64,000 bases of DNA from CAWGOF01 sp963824225 (GCA_963824225.1 CAWGOF010000001.1:62001-126000); one strand, 5' to 3'. Positions 9,775 to 22,421 are shown, counted from the first letter of the stretch. The notes: generated by a model from the letters alone, not told the origin. Numbers and translations are program-made.

Positions 9775-12177
9775 ATGGGGAGCTTGATCCAGGACCTGCG
9801 CTACGGATGCCGCGCGCTCGCGAGGAGCCCGGGCTTCACGGTCGTGGCCGTGCTCACGCTGGCACTCGGGATCGGGGCCACGAGCGCGATCTTCAGCGTC
9901 GTCCACTGGGTCTTGCTGCGTCCGCTGCCGTTCCCCGATCCCGAGCGATTGGTGCTGATCGCCGAGCACAACCTGTCGAAGGGCTGGGAGCGCTTCGCCG
10001 TATCGCCGCCGAACTTCCTCGACTGGCGCGAGCGCAGCCGGGCGTTCGAGAGCATGGCGATCGCCAACGGTACCTCGCTCACGGTCCTCGGCGCCGATGA
10101 GCCCGAGCGCATCCAGGGGCTCGCGGTCTCGTCCGAGCTCCTTCCGCTGCTCGGCGTCGCTCCCACGCTCGGGCGCACGTTCCGCCCGGGCGAGGATCGA
10201 CCGGGTGCCGAGCGCGTCGCCGTATTGCGACACGAGATCTGGCAGCGGAGGTTCGGAGCCGACCCGAGCATCGTCGGGCGAAGCATCTCGCTCAGCGGTG
10301 ACGCCTACACCGTGGTGGGGGTGATGCCGGCGGGGTTCCGGTTCACGGCGGCCGAGATCTTCGTTCCCATGACGCTCACCGCGGACCAGCTCTCGGAGCG
10401 CGGCTCGCACTGGGTGTTCAGCATTGGCCGGCTCGCCCCGGGCGCGACGCGCGAGCGGGCCCAGGCCGAGCTCGAAACGATCGCCGCGAGCCTCGCCGAG
10501 CAGTACCCGGACACGAACCGCGGCTGGGGCGTGCGCGTCGACGACATGCACGAGAATGCCGTGGGGCGTGCACGTCCGGCTCTCACCGCGCTCAGCGGCG
10601 CGGTGGCGTTCGTCCTGCTCATCGCCTGCGCCAACGTGGCGAACCTGCTCCTGGCTCGAGCCACGAGACGGCGGCACGAGCTGGCGATCCGTTCGGCGCT
10701 CGGGGCCCGGCGCTCGCGCCTCGTGCGTCAGATGCTCACGGAAAGCCTGCTCCTGGCCCTCGCCGGCGGGGCGCTCGGGTTGCTTCTCGCGGCCTGGGGC
10801 ATCGACGCGCTGCCGGCACTGGCCGCCGACAGCCTGCCCCGGGTTCGCGGGATCGAGGTCGATCGGACCACGCTGGCGTTCACGATCGGAGCGTCGCTGG
10901 CGACGGTGTTGCTCTTCGGGCTCGTGCCCGCGCTCCAGGCCTCGCGCGATCCGGCCGGCGCAGGAATGCGCGACGGGGCGCGGAGCGGCCACGGCGGACG
11001 GGGCCGGATGCGCGGCGCGCTCGTCGTGTGCGAGATGGCGCTCGCTCTCGTGCTGCTCATCGGCGCCGGGCTGCTCCTCGAGAGCTTCCGGCGCGTCTCG
11101 TCGCTCTCCCCGGGCTTCGATGCGGACCACGCGCTGACGCTCGAGCTCGCGCTCCCGACGGCGCGATACCCCGAGTCCACGCAGCAGGCGGAGTTCTTTC
11201 GTGCGGTGCTCGAGAAGCTCGCCGCTCTGCCGGGCGTCGAGGCGGCGGGCGCTTCGACCTGCGTGCCGCTCGCGGGTGCGGACGAGATTTACTCGATCGT
11301 GCTCGACGGCCGCCCCGAGGTGGCGCCGTCCGATCTGCCTTCGGCCAACTACTACGCCGTGAGCGCCGACTACTTCCGGGCGCTCGGCATCCCGCTGCGC
11401 CGCGGGCGCTACTTCACGGAGCGTGACACGGCGACCGCTCCTAAGGTGGCGATCGTCGACGAGAGCTTCGCGCGACGGCACTTCGCGGGCCAGGATCCTC
11501 TGGGTCAGCGACTGCGGATCGGCAACGCTGGCGCCGTGCCGCGCGAGATCGTCGGCGTCGTCGGGCCGGTGACGCACTACGCGCTCGAGTCGGGTCCGAC
11601 GATCGCGATGTACGAGCCGTACCTCCAGCAGCCGCAGGAAGCGATGGCCGTCGTCCTGCGCTCGAGCATCGATCCCGTCTCGCTGACCTCCGCCGCGCGC
11701 CGCGCGGTGCTCGAGGTCGACCCGGCGCAACCGGTGTACGACGTGCGCACGATGGACCAGGTGATCGCGAGCAGCCTGGCCGATCGAAAGCTGCCGATGC
11801 TGCTGCTCGTCGTTTTCGCCGGCGTGGCCCTGCTCCTCGCGGCGATCGGGCTCTATGGCGTCGTGTCGTACGCGGTGGTCCAGCGGACGCACGAGCTGGG
11901 CGTGCGCATGGCGCTCGGCGCTCGGCGCGCGGACGTCGTGCGCCTCGTCCTGTCCCATGGCTTGGGGCTCGCGCTCGCCGGCGTTGGGATCGGTCTCTGC
12001 GCCTCCGTTCTCGTGACGCGCGCCACGACGCGCCTGCTGTTCGGGATCGCGCCGACCGACCCGATCGTCTACGGCGCGCTGTCGCTCGTGCTCGTCGGTG
12101 TGGCGCTCGTGGCGAGCCTCGTGCCGGCACGTCGGGCGACGCGTCTCGACCCCCTGGCAGCGCTGCGGAGCGAGTAG
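9775..12177 (+). CDS. ADOP-family ABC permease (MacB/FtsX-like), copy 1
   Basis: 800 residues. It begins with the ADOP signature (QDLRYGCRALARSPGFT, then TLALGIGATSAIFSVV), a periplasmic MacB-like core domain with GRTFRPGED, a three-helix FtsX block with LLIACANVANLLLARA, a second periplasmic domain and a second FtsX block ending in PARRATRLDPLAALRSE. ADOP proteins are duplicated permeases that fuse two MacB-like halves and usually lack a linked ATPase. A GAGAGGAG ribosome site precedes ATG 9775. It leads the five-gene array and shares a regulatory region layout with the divergent ATPase operon. The substrate is unknown. Confidence 0.92.
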   Translation: MGSLIQDLRYGCRALARSPGFTVVAVLTLALGIGATSAIFSVVHWVLLRPLPFPDPERLVLIAEHNLSKGWERFAVSPPNFLDWRERSRAFESMAIANGTSLTVLGADEPERIQGLAVSSELLPLLGVAPTLGRTFRPGEDRPGAERVAVLRHEIWQRRFGADPSIVGRSISLSGDAYTVVGVMPAGFRFTAAEIFVPMTLTADQLSERGSHWVFSIGRLAPGATRERAQAELETIAASLAEQYPDTNRGWGVRVDDMHENAVGRARPALTALSGAVAFVLLIACANVANLLLARATRRRHELAIRSALGARRSRLVRQMLTESLLLALAGGALGLLLAAWGIDALPALAADSLPRVRGIEVDRTTLAFTIGASLATVLLFGLVPALQASRDPAGAGMRDGARSGHGGRGRMRGALVVCEMALALVLLIGAGLLLESFRRVSSLSPGFDADHALTLELALPTARYPESTQQAEFFRAVLEKLAALPGVEAAGASTCVPLAGADEIYSIVLDGRPEVAPSDLPSANYYAVSADYFRALGIPLRRGRYFTERDTATAPKVAIVDESFARRHFAGQDPLGQRLRIGNAGAVPREIVGVVGPVTHYALESGPTIAMYEPYLQQPQEAMAVVLRSSIDPVSLTSAARRAVLEVDPAQPVYDVRTMDQVIASSLADRKLPMLLLVVFAGVALLLAAIGLYGVVSYAVVQRTHELGVRMALGARRADVVRLVLSHGLGLALAGVGIGLCASVLVTRATTRLLFGIAPTDPIVYGALSLVLVGVALVASLVPARRATRLDPLAALRSE

Positions 12178-12185
12178 GAGGACCG

Positions 12186-14615
12186 ATGGACGCGCTCAGA
12201 CAGGACCTCCAGTACGCCTGGCGCATGCTCGTGCGGAGCCCGGGAGTCACCGCGCTCGCGCTCGTCGCGCTCGCGCTCGGTATCGGCGCGAACACGGCGG
12301 TCTTCAGCGTGGTCGACGGCGTGCTGCTCGAGCCGCTGCCGTACTCCGAGCCGGACCGGCTGGCGGTTGTGTGGGCCGCCACACCCGATCTGTTGCCGGC
12401 GAGCGGAGGCGAGTTCACCGGTTGGCGCGAGCAGAGCGACGTGTTCTCCGCGATCGCCGCGTTCCACTCCCAGCCGTACGCGGTGACCGGTGGCGCGCCC
12501 GAGATCCTCGGCGGCGTGCGCGCTTCGGCCGAGCTGTTCCCGCTGCTCGGCGTCGCCGCCGAGCACGGTCGCACGTTCCTGCCCGAGGAGGACCGTCCGG
12601 GGGGCCCGCACGTCGTCGTGCTCGGGCACGCCGTCTGGCAGCGCCGGTTCGGCGGAGATCCGAGCATCGTCGGTCGGACGATCTCGCTCGACGACGAGCC
12701 GTACACGGTTGTCGGCGTGATGCCCGACGGGTTCCAGTTCCCGCGGCGCGGCGAGATGCCGTCCCCGTTCCAGTTCCCGCAGGACGTCGCCGTGTACACG
12801 CCGCTCGCGCTGACGCCCGAGCAGGCCGCGAACCGGGGTCGCGAGTACCTGATGGTGATCGCCCGGCTGAAGCCGGGGGTCACGCTGGCCCAGGCGCAAG
12901 CCGGGATGAGCGCCACGGCCGAGCGATTCGCGCAGCAGTTCCCGAGCACGAACCGCAACCGCGGCGCGCGCGTGGTCGGCCTGCGCGAGCAGGTCCTGGC
13001 GCGCGTCGAGCCAGCCTTGCTCATGCTTCTCGGTGCGGTGGGCCTCGTGCTGCTGATCGCCTGCGCCAACGTGGCCAACCTCGCGCTCGTCCGCGCGTCG
13101 GCGCGCGGGAAGGAGATGGCGATCCGCTCCGCGCTCGGCGCGGCGCGCGGGCGCGTGGTGCGCCAGCTGCTCACGGAGAGCTTGGTGCTGGCGCTCGTGA
13201 GCGGTGCCGTCGGGCTCGTCCTCGCGCTGTGGGGCGTCGAGACGGTGCGCGCGCTCCTGCCCGAGACGGTGCCGCGTGCGGAGGAGATCGGCGTGAACGC
13301 GCGGGCGTTCGGCTTCACGCTCGTCGTGTCGCTCGTCACCGGGGTCCTGTTCGGCCTGGCCCCCGCGCTCCAGGCGTCGATGCCGCGTCTTTCTCCGGCG
13401 TTGCAGGAAGGCGGACGCTCGGACCGGGGGAGCGGCTCGCGGCGCCTGCGCGGCCTGCTCGTCGTCTCCGAGGTTGCGCTCGCGCTCGTCCTGCTCGCCG
13501 GTGCCGGTTTGCTCCTCCGCAGCTTCGTGCGTCTGGCGCGCGTCGATTCCGGTGTCGACACGCGGAACGTGCTGACCGTCGACGTGCGCCTTCCACGCGG
13601 GCGCTATGCGCCGCCGCGTCAGGTGGCGTTCTTCGACGAGCTCGTCACGCGCCTGCGCGCGTTACCCGGCGTGCGGGCTGCGGCCGGGATCTACCCGCTG
13701 CCGCTGAGCGGGGCCGAGGAGGGCGCTTCCTTCGTGGTCGACGGCCGGCCAGCCGCGCCGGACGAGCGAGTGCTCGCCGGTCCGCGGTTTGTCAGCCCGG
13801 GGTACTTCGAGACGATGGGGATCCCGGTCGTCCGCGGCCGCGGGTTCAGGGACAGCGACGGTCGAGAGGCGAGTCCCACGCTCGTGATCAACGAGGCGAT
13901 GGCCCGGACGTACTGGCCGTCCGGCGATCCGATCGGCCAGCGCCTCGCGTTCAGTGGCGTGAGCGGTCCGCGGGTGTGGCGCGAGATCGTCGGCGTGATC
14001 TCGGACGTGCACCACTCGGGGCTCGATCGACCGTCGCCGCCCGAGGTGTACTGTCCGTTCGCGCAGTTTCCGGGGCCGGGGCTCACGCTCGTCCTGCGCA
14101 CGAACGGCGCCCCGCGAGACCTCGTCGCCTCGGTCGAGGCGGCGGTGCGGTCGATCGACGCCGATCAGCCGATCACCAACGTACGCACGATGGACGAGCT
14201 CCTCGCGCGCTCGGTCGCCCCGCGGCGCTTCCCGCTGCTGCTCCTCGGGACCTTCGCCGGGCTCGCGCTCGTCCTCGCCGCGGTCGGGATCTACGGCGTG
14301 ATGTCGTATCTCGTGGCGCAGCGCCGCCACGAGATCGGGATCCGCATGGCCCTCGGGGCCGAGGCGCGCGACGTGCGCCGGCTCGTCGTCGGGCAGGGGA
14401 TGAAGCTCGTGCTGATCGGCCTGGCCCTCGGGGCCGCGGGCGCGCTCGTGTTGACGCGGGTTCTGCAGGGTCTGTTGTTCGCCGTGAGCGCGACCGATCC
14501 GGTCACGTTCGTGGCCGTGGCGCTGCTCCTCGTCCTCGTCGCGCTCGCCGCGTGCTGGATCCCGGCGCGGCGGGCGACGCGGATCGATCCGCTCGCCGCG
14601 CTGCGCTACGACTAG
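12186..14615 (+). CDS. ADOP-family ABC permease, copy 2
   Basis: 809 residues. It starts MDALRQDLQYAWRMLVRSPGV and has the first membrane helix with ALALGIGANTAVFSVV, the LLIACANVANLALVRA helix, a central GRRLRGLL-type junction (LRGLLVVSEVALALVLL) and the closing WIPARRATRIDPLAALRYD. The previous gene's TAG stop is part of the ribosome site (TAGGAGG) and the start follows 8 bp later. Compared with copy 1 it carries a longer loop (FQFPRRGEMPSPFQFPQDV) in the first periplasmic domain. It is presumably an efflux or lipoprotein-type permease driven by the ATPases at 6.1-7.5 kb. Confidence 0.92.
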   Translation: MDALRQDLQYAWRMLVRSPGVTALALVALALGIGANTAVFSVVDGVLLEPLPYSEPDRLAVVWAATPDLLPASGGEFTGWREQSDVFSAIAAFHSQPYAVTGGAPEILGGVRASAELFPLLGVAAEHGRTFLPEEDRPGGPHVVVLGHAVWQRRFGGDPSIVGRTISLDDEPYTVVGVMPDGFQFPRRGEMPSPFQFPQDVAVYTPLALTPEQAANRGREYLMVIARLKPGVTLAQAQAGMSATAERFAQQFPSTNRNRGARVVGLREQVLARVEPALLMLLGAVGLVLLIACANVANLALVRASARGKEMAIRSALGAARGRVVRQLLTESLVLALVSGAVGLVLALWGVETVRALLPETVPRAEEIGVNARAFGFTLVVSLVTGVLFGLAPALQASMPRLSPALQEGGRSDRGSGSRRLRGLLVVSEVALALVLLAGAGLLLRSFVRLARVDSGVDTRNVLTVDVRLPRGRYAPPRQVAFFDELVTRLRALPGVRAAAGIYPLPLSGAEEGASFVVDGRPAAPDERVLAGPRFVSPGYFETMGIPVVRGRGFRDSDGREASPTLVINEAMARTYWPSGDPIGQRLAFSGVSGPRVWREIVGVISDVHHSGLDRPSPPEVYCPFAQFPGPGLTLVLRTNGAPRDLVASVEAAVRSIDADQPITNVRTMDELLARSVAPRRFPLLLLGTFAGLALVLAAVGIYGVMSYLVAQRRHEIGIRMALGAEARDVRRLVVGQGMKLVLIGLALGAAGALVLTRVLQGLLFAVSATDPVTFVAVALLLVLVALAACWIPARRATRIDPLAALRYD

Positions 14616-14623
14616 GAGGTGCG

Positions 14624-17014
14624 ATGGACGCGCTGTGGCAAGACCTTCGTCACGCCGCGCGGACGCTCTGGCGCAGTCCGGGCTTCACCGCCGTGGCCGT
14701 GCTCACGCTGGCCCTGGGCATCGGCGCGAACACCACGATCTTCAGCGTCGTGCGCGCCGTGCTGCTCCGGCCGCTGCCGCTCCCCGAGCCCGAGCGTGTC
14801 GTGCGGGTCTGGGAGTCCGACACGAAGCGCGGCTGGAACGAGTTCTCCGTGTCCGGGCCGAACTACCTCGACTGGGTCGAAGAGGCCAGGGTGTTCGAGC
14901 AGCTGGGGGCGATGCAGTGGACGACGTTCCATCTGACGGGCGGCGCCGAACCCGAGCGCATCGTCGGAGCGCTGGCCAGCGCGAGCCTGTTCCGGGTGCT
15001 CGGTGTGGCACCGGCGGTCGGCCGCTCGCTCCTGCCGGAGGAGGAGCGAGCGGGCGGACCGCACGTCGTGCTCCTGAGCCACGGCCTGTGGGAGCGGCGC
15101 TACGGCGCCGACCGGTCGGTCGTCGGACGCACGATCGAGCTCAGCGGCGCGAGCTACGAGGTCGTGGGAATCCTTCCGGAGACGTTCGAGTTCTCGCTCG
15201 GCGTCGAGCTGTGGGTCCCGCTGGTCCACGATCCGGCCCAGGCGAACCGTAGCAACCACGTGCTGTCGGTGTTCGGGCGGCTCTCGCCCGGGGTCACGCT
15301 GGCCCAGGCCACCGCGGAGATGGAAACGATCGCCCGCGGCCTCGAGCAGCGGTACCCCGAATCGAATGCCGGGTGGGGCGTGACGTTGTCGACGCTCGAC
15401 GACTGGGTCGTGCCCGAGGAGACGCGGGAGGCCCTCGTCGTCCTCCTCGCCGGCGTCGGCTTCGTGCTGCTGATCGCCTGCGCCAACGTGACGAACCTGC
15501 TCCTCGCTCGCGCCGAGCCGCAGCGCCGGGCGCTCGCCGTGCGGGCGGCGCTCGGCGCGACGCGCGCGCGACTCCTGCGGCAGCTGTTGACCGAGAGCCT
15601 GGTCCTGGCCGTGGTCGGAGGGGTCGTGGGCGTGCTCCTCGCGCTGTGGGGCACCGACCTGATCGCCGCGAGCCGGCAGGCCACGGTGTCGCGTCTCGAC
15701 GAGACGCGGCTCGATGGCGTCGTCCTCGCGTTCACGCTCCTCGTGTCGCTCGGTACCGCGCTCTTGTCGGGCTCGCTGCCCGCGTGGCAGGCGTCGCGCG
15801 CAAGCGTCGGGCAGGCGCTCCGCGAGGGCGGGCGCATCGCGGGCGACGCGCGGCGTCGCCTGCGCGGAGCGCTCGTCGTCGGCGAGGTCGCGTTGACCCT
15901 CATGCTGCTCGTGGGAGCGGGGTTGATGATCCGCAGCCTGGCCCGACTCGTTCAGGTGCCTCTCGGATTCGCCCCGGAGAACGTGCTGAGCGCGCAGATC
16001 AACCTCCCGCCGAGCCGGTACGCGGACGGCGACCGGCGCACCGCGTTCTTCGATCGACTGCTCGAGCGGCTCCAGGCCCAGCCCGGTGTGACCGCGGCGG
16101 CGGCGATCACGCAGGTCCCGTTCTCCGGCGGCAACTGGGCCATGGAGGTCACGCTCGAGGGCCGGGAATCGGGCACGCCCTTCTCGGCCGACACGCGCGG
16201 GGTCACGCCGGGGTACTTCCGGACGATGGGCATCCCCGTCCTCGCCGGTCGCGAGTTCACCGACCGGGACCGCGGCGAGCCGCTCGTGCTGATCGTCAAC
16301 GATCGCGCGGCGAAGCTGTTCTGGCCCGGGGAGGACCCGATCGGCAAGCGCATGCGCCCGGGGCCCCGGAACCCGTGGGGCACGATCGTCGGCGTCGTGG
16401 CCGACTCGCGCAACCTGAACCTGACCGACGACGTCCGTCCCGCGATGTACTTCGGGAACGCGCAGCTCGGCCCGAGCGACATGACCGTCGTCGTGCGCTC
16501 GGCGCTCCCACGGGCGAGCGTCGGCGCGGCGCTCGCCGCCGACGTGCGGGCGCTCGATCCCAACCTCCCGCTGTTCAACGTGCGTCCGATGGACGAGATC
16601 GTCGCCGCGGCCTCGGGGCCGCCACGGTTCCAGACGGTGCTGCTCGGACTCTTCGCCGCGCTGGCCCTCGTGCTCGCCACGGTCGGCGTGTACGGCGTCG
16701 TGTCCTATTCGGTGGCGCAGCGGACACAGGAGATCGGCGTCCGTATGGCGCTCGGCGCAGCGACGCGCGACGTGCGCCGGCTGATCGTCGGCCAGGGTGT
16801 CCGGCTCGCGCTCATCGGCGTCGCGCTCGGGGCTCTCGGTGCGCTGGCGCTGAACGGCTGGATGAGGAGCCTGGTCTTCGGTGTCAGCGTGTTCGATCCG
16901 CTGACCTTCGCCGCCGTCGGGCTGTTGCTCGTGCTCGTCGCCTGCGCGGCGTGCTGGATCCCCGCCCGCCGCGCGACGCGGATCGATCCGCTCGCGGCGC
17001 TGCGCTGCGACTAG
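14624..17014 (+). CDS. ADOP-family ABC permease, copy 3
   Basis: 796 residues from ATG 14624, behind a TAGGAGG stop/ribosome-site fusion. N-terminus MDALWQDLRHAARTLWRSPGF, then GIGANTTIFSVV, LLIACANVTNLLLARA, a junction LRGALVVGEVALTLMLL and closing WIPARRATRIDPLAALRCD. The C-terminus and junction are very like copy 2, suggesting a recent duplication. An upstream-extended reading covering copy 2 in another frame is not real. Confidence 0.92.
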   Translation: MDALWQDLRHAARTLWRSPGFTAVAVLTLALGIGANTTIFSVVRAVLLRPLPLPEPERVVRVWESDTKRGWNEFSVSGPNYLDWVEEARVFEQLGAMQWTTFHLTGGAEPERIVGALASASLFRVLGVAPAVGRSLLPEEERAGGPHVVLLSHGLWERRYGADRSVVGRTIELSGASYEVVGILPETFEFSLGVELWVPLVHDPAQANRSNHVLSVFGRLSPGVTLAQATAEMETIARGLEQRYPESNAGWGVTLSTLDDWVVPEETREALVVLLAGVGFVLLIACANVTNLLLARAEPQRRALAVRAALGATRARLLRQLLTESLVLAVVGGVVGVLLALWGTDLIAASRQATVSRLDETRLDGVVLAFTLLVSLGTALLSGSLPAWQASRASVGQALREGGRIAGDARRRLRGALVVGEVALTLMLLVGAGLMIRSLARLVQVPLGFAPENVLSAQINLPPSRYADGDRRTAFFDRLLERLQAQPGVTAAAAITQVPFSGGNWAMEVTLEGRESGTPFSADTRGVTPGYFRTMGIPVLAGREFTDRDRGEPLVLIVNDRAAKLFWPGEDPIGKRMRPGPRNPWGTIVGVVADSRNLNLTDDVRPAMYFGNAQLGPSDMTVVVRSALPRASVGAALAADVRALDPNLPLFNVRPMDEIVAAASGPPRFQTVLLGLFAALALVLATVGVYGVVSYSVAQRTQEIGVRMALGAATRDVRRLIVGQGVRLALIGVALGALGALALNGWMRSLVFGVSVFDPLTFAAVGLLLVLVACAACWIPARRATRIDPLAALRCD

Positions 17015-17022
17015 GAGGGCTC

Positions 17023-19449
17023 GTGAGCACCGTGTGGCACGACCTGCGGTATGCAGCGCGCGCGCTGGCCAAGAGCCCGGGCTTCACCGGTATCGCCGTG
17101 CTCACGCTCGCGCTCGGCATGGGGGCCAACTCGGCGATCTTCGGCCTCGTCAACGCGATCCTGCTGCGCCCGCTCGCGTACCGCGAGCCCGATCGACTGG
17201 TGCTCGTGCAGGGCAGCAATCCGCAGAAGGGGTTCGAGGTCGACCGGGTCTCGTACCCCGAGCTGCTGACGTGGAGAGAGCGCAGCTCGGTCCTGGAGTT
17301 CGAGCCGTCGACCGACAGGCAGTACAACCTGACGGGCGCGGGCGAGCCCGAGCTGATCTTCGGCTACCGCTTCTCGGCCGGGTTCTTGCCGTTGCTCGGC
17401 GTCGAGCCGATCCTCGGCCGCACGTTTCTGCCGCAGGAGGACCGTCCGGGCGCGCCCCACGTCGTCCTGTTGAGCCACTCCCTGTGGCAGCGCCGCTTCG
17501 CGTCGGACCCCGGGGCGATCGGGAAACCGATCGTCCTGAACGGCGAAGGTTACGAGATCGTGGGCGTGATGCCTCCCGGGTTCCGCTATCCCGAGCTCTG
17601 CGAGCTGTGGACGCCGCTCACGATCGACGCGAGCGCGGCGGGCGACCGCGACTTCCGGTTCCTCAACGTCCTGGGACGGCTCAGGCCTGGTGTGACGCGC
17701 GAGCAGGCGCAGCAGCAGATGGATGGGATCGCCGCGCTGCTCGAGCAGCAGTATCCGGAGACGAACGCGGGCCAGAGGGTCCGCGTGGTCGGTCTGCGCG
17801 AGTACGCGACCTCGGACGTCCGCGCGCCGCTCCTCGTGCTGCTCGTGTCGGTCGGCCTCGTCCTGCTGATCGCGTGCACGAACATCGCCGGCCTGCTCCT
17901 CGCGCGCGGCTCGGCCCGGCGCCGCGAGGTCGCGATCCGCCAGGCGCTCGGCGCGAGCCGCCTGCGCCTGGTGCGTCAGCTCGTGACCGAAGGTCTCCTG
18001 CTGTCCGCGCTCGGTGGTACGGTCGGTTTCGGCCTCGCGCTCGTCGGCGCCGAGCGGCTGCTGACCTTGCTCCCGCAGAACATCGAGAACCTGAGCATCC
18101 CCAGGGTCGACGCGATCCCGTTCGACCTGCGAGTGATCGGCTTCAGCGTGCTCGTCGCCGTGTTCACCGGCGTGATGGCCAGCTTGCTGCCCGCCGTGCA
18201 GGCCTCGCGCTCGGATGTGACGGGCGCGCTCAAGGACGAGGGGCGCGGCTCGACCGGCAGCACCGGCGTGCGACGGTTCGAGCGCGGCCTGGTCGTCGCC
18301 GAGACCGCGCTCGCGCTCGTGCTCCTCGTCGCCGCGGGCCTGACGATCAAGAGCTTCGTGCGCCTGCAGCAGGGCGACCTGGGCCTCGATCCACGGCGCG
18401 TGCTGACGGCGCAGGTCATGCTGCCGCAGTACGCGTACACCACACGTCCGAAGCGCGTCGAGTTCGTCGAGGCGGTGTCCGAGCGGCTCGCGGCGCTCCC
18501 CGGCGTCGAGTCGATGGGTACGATCAACTGGCTTCCGCTGAGCGGGTTCTGGAACTCGCGGTCATTCGAGATCGAGGGCCAACCCGCGCCGAAACCGGGA
18601 GACGCGCCCGAGGCCGACGATCGCATCGTCACGCCGGGGTACTTCCGGACGATGAGCATCCGCCTCGTCCAGGGCCGCGACTTCACCGAGCGCGATCACG
18701 AGTCGGCCCCGCAGGTCGCGATCGTCAACGAGACGCTGGCGCGGCGCTACTGGCCCGACGGAGATGCGGTGGGGCGCCGGTTGAACCTCGGCGATGCGGC
18801 GCGGCCGAGCTGGTGGGAGATCGTCGGTGTCGTGGGCGACGTCAAGGCGTTCGGGCTCGAGAGTCGCACGCACAACGACGTCTACCGCCCATACCGGCAG
18901 GTCACGTTCCCGGTGATCGCGTTCGTGATGCGCACGACGATCGAGCCCGAGCGCCTGGTCCACGCGCTACGCCAGGAGGTCCGGGCCGTCGACCCGAACC
19001 AGCCGCTGTTCAAGGTGCTGAGCATGGAGCGGCTCGCCGCGGAGTCGATCACTCTGCGGCGGGTCAGCATGGTCCTGATCGGTAGCTTCGCCGCGATGGC
19101 GCTGCTCCTCGCCGCGCTCGGCGTGTACGGCGTGCTGTCCCACGCGGTCGCTCGACGGACGCACGAGATCGGCGTGCGCCTGGCTCTCGGCGCGCAGCAC
19201 AGCGCCGTGTTCTGGCGCGTGGTGCTCGAGGGGATGGCGCTCGCCGCGCTCGGCGCGGGGATCGGCGTCCTCGCGTCCCTGGCCCTGACCCAGTATCTGA
19301 CGAGCCTGCTCTTCGGCGTCGAGCCGTCCGACCCCGCGACCTTCGCCGCGGTGGTCTGTGTCCTGGGGCTCGTGGCGTTGCTCGCGTGCTGGATCCCGGC
19401 GCGCCGGGCGACTCGGATCGATCCGCTCGTCGCGCTGCGCTACGAGTAG
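17023..19449 (+). CDS. ADOP-family ABC permease, copy 4
   Basis: 808 residues from GTG 17023, the only array member with a GTG start, again directly after TAGGAGG. It has VSTVWHDLRYAARALAKSPGF, GMGANSAIFGLVN, an FtsX block with LLIACTNIAGLLLARG (divergent from the usual CANVANLL), LERGLVV-type junction (FERGLVVAETALALVLL) and closing WIPARRATRIDPLVALRYE. The altered helix motif suggests it is the most divergent of copies 1-4. Same operon and probable role as the others. Confidence 0.92.
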   Translation: MSTVWHDLRYAARALAKSPGFTGIAVLTLALGMGANSAIFGLVNAILLRPLAYREPDRLVLVQGSNPQKGFEVDRVSYPELLTWRERSSVLEFEPSTDRQYNLTGAGEPELIFGYRFSAGFLPLLGVEPILGRTFLPQEDRPGAPHVVLLSHSLWQRRFASDPGAIGKPIVLNGEGYEIVGVMPPGFRYPELCELWTPLTIDASAAGDRDFRFLNVLGRLRPGVTREQAQQQMDGIAALLEQQYPETNAGQRVRVVGLREYATSDVRAPLLVLLVSVGLVLLIACTNIAGLLLARGSARRREVAIRQALGASRLRLVRQLVTEGLLLSALGGTVGFGLALVGAERLLTLLPQNIENLSIPRVDAIPFDLRVIGFSVLVAVFTGVMASLLPAVQASRSDVTGALKDEGRGSTGSTGVRRFERGLVVAETALALVLLVAAGLTIKSFVRLQQGDLGLDPRRVLTAQVMLPQYAYTTRPKRVEFVEAVSERLAALPGVESMGTINWLPLSGFWNSRSFEIEGQPAPKPGDAPEADDRIVTPGYFRTMSIRLVQGRDFTERDHESAPQVAIVNETLARRYWPDGDAVGRRLNLGDAARPSWWEIVGVVGDVKAFGLESRTHNDVYRPYRQVTFPVIAFVMRTTIEPERLVHALRQEVRAVDPNQPLFKVLSMERLAAESITLRRVSMVLIGSFAAMALLLAALGVYGVLSHAVARRTHEIGVRLALGAQHSAVFWRVVLEGMALAALGAGIGVLASLALTQYLTSLLFGVEPSDPATFAAVVCVLGLVALLACWIPARRATRIDPLVALRYE

Positions 19450-19460
19450 AGGAGGCGACG

Positions 19461-21881
<2,421 letters not shown>

Positions 21882-22345
21882 GAGCGCACCTGGCGAAAAT
21901 GCGCCCGGCAATCTCGCGATGTGGGTCCGGCGATGGAGTGGAGACGACCGGGCGCGGGAAGGACGAGTGGGATTCTACCATCGCGCCGCTCGCGGACTCG
22001 TGAACGCTGGATGACGAATTGAATGCGCGAGCGGGTGCGACGACCTCGTTGCCCTAGGACAGCAAAACGCCCGGCCGACTCGGGGGGAGGGTGAGCGGGC
22101 CGGGCGCTTGCACAGACAACAGCAACGTACAAGCGGTTTTGATCTCGCCACGTTGCGCCGACGTAAAGACCGGGAGCGCTGCAGAGAATTCACCGCGAGG
22201 CGCGATCCCTCGCCTTGGGCGTTGCACTATGCTACGCACGTGTTGAGCCCAACTACGCGAAGCGGCCGAAGCGGCACCGTCACCCTTCCCCGTCCCTCGC
22301 GAGCAGGGTCCGCGTACATGGTAAGCTCCTGACCGATTGCCACCC
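21882..22345. other. 464-bp gene-free stretch before tRNA-Lys
   Basis: I see no convincing coding frame. It holds one hairpin (22068-22106, listed separately) and, just before the tRNA, TGGTAAGCT (22319-22327), which may serve as an extended -10 for tRNA-Lys. Several short frames exist but lack ribosome sites or recognisable composition. Confidence 0.5.
22064..22106 (-). terminator. Terminator-like hairpin pointing leftward
   Basis: Nine-base perfect stem CGCCCGGCC/GGCCGGGCG (22068-22076, 22098-22106) with a 21-base loop. On the minus strand the stem is followed by TTTT. No minus-strand gene lies just upstream, so either it ends an unannotated short leftward transcript or the T-run is chance. 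Confidence 0.35.
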
Positions 22346-22421
22346 GGGCCGTTAGCTCAGTCGGTAGAGCACCAGCCTTTTAAGCTGAGGGTCGGTGGTT
22401 CGAATCCACCACGGCTCACCA
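22346..22421 (+). tRNA. tRNA-Lys (anticodon TTT)
   Basis: 76 nt. Acceptor stem GGGCCGT/ACGGCTC (one G-U pair), D-arm GCTCAGTCGGTAGAGC, anticodon arm CCAGC-CTTTTAA-GCTGA giving TTT, T-arm GGTGG-TTCGAATC-CACC, and an encoded CCA end. It borders the lower-GC island to its right. Confidence 0.97.

Noticed and set aside
9229..11958. 909-codon minus-strand frame opposite ADOP copy 1
   Set aside because: Antisense shadow with low-complexity charged composition; the same happens opposite copy 5 (19440-21596).
12098..14623. Long frame fused upstream to ADOP copy 3, overlapping copy 2
   Set aside because: Only the part from ATG 14624 is ADOP-like; the rest is copy 2 read in the wrong frame.
22054..22239. 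61-codon minus-strand frame in the gap before tRNA-Lys
   Set aside because: Ends inside the hairpin region, Arg/Pro-rich, no ribosome site; not supported as a gene.
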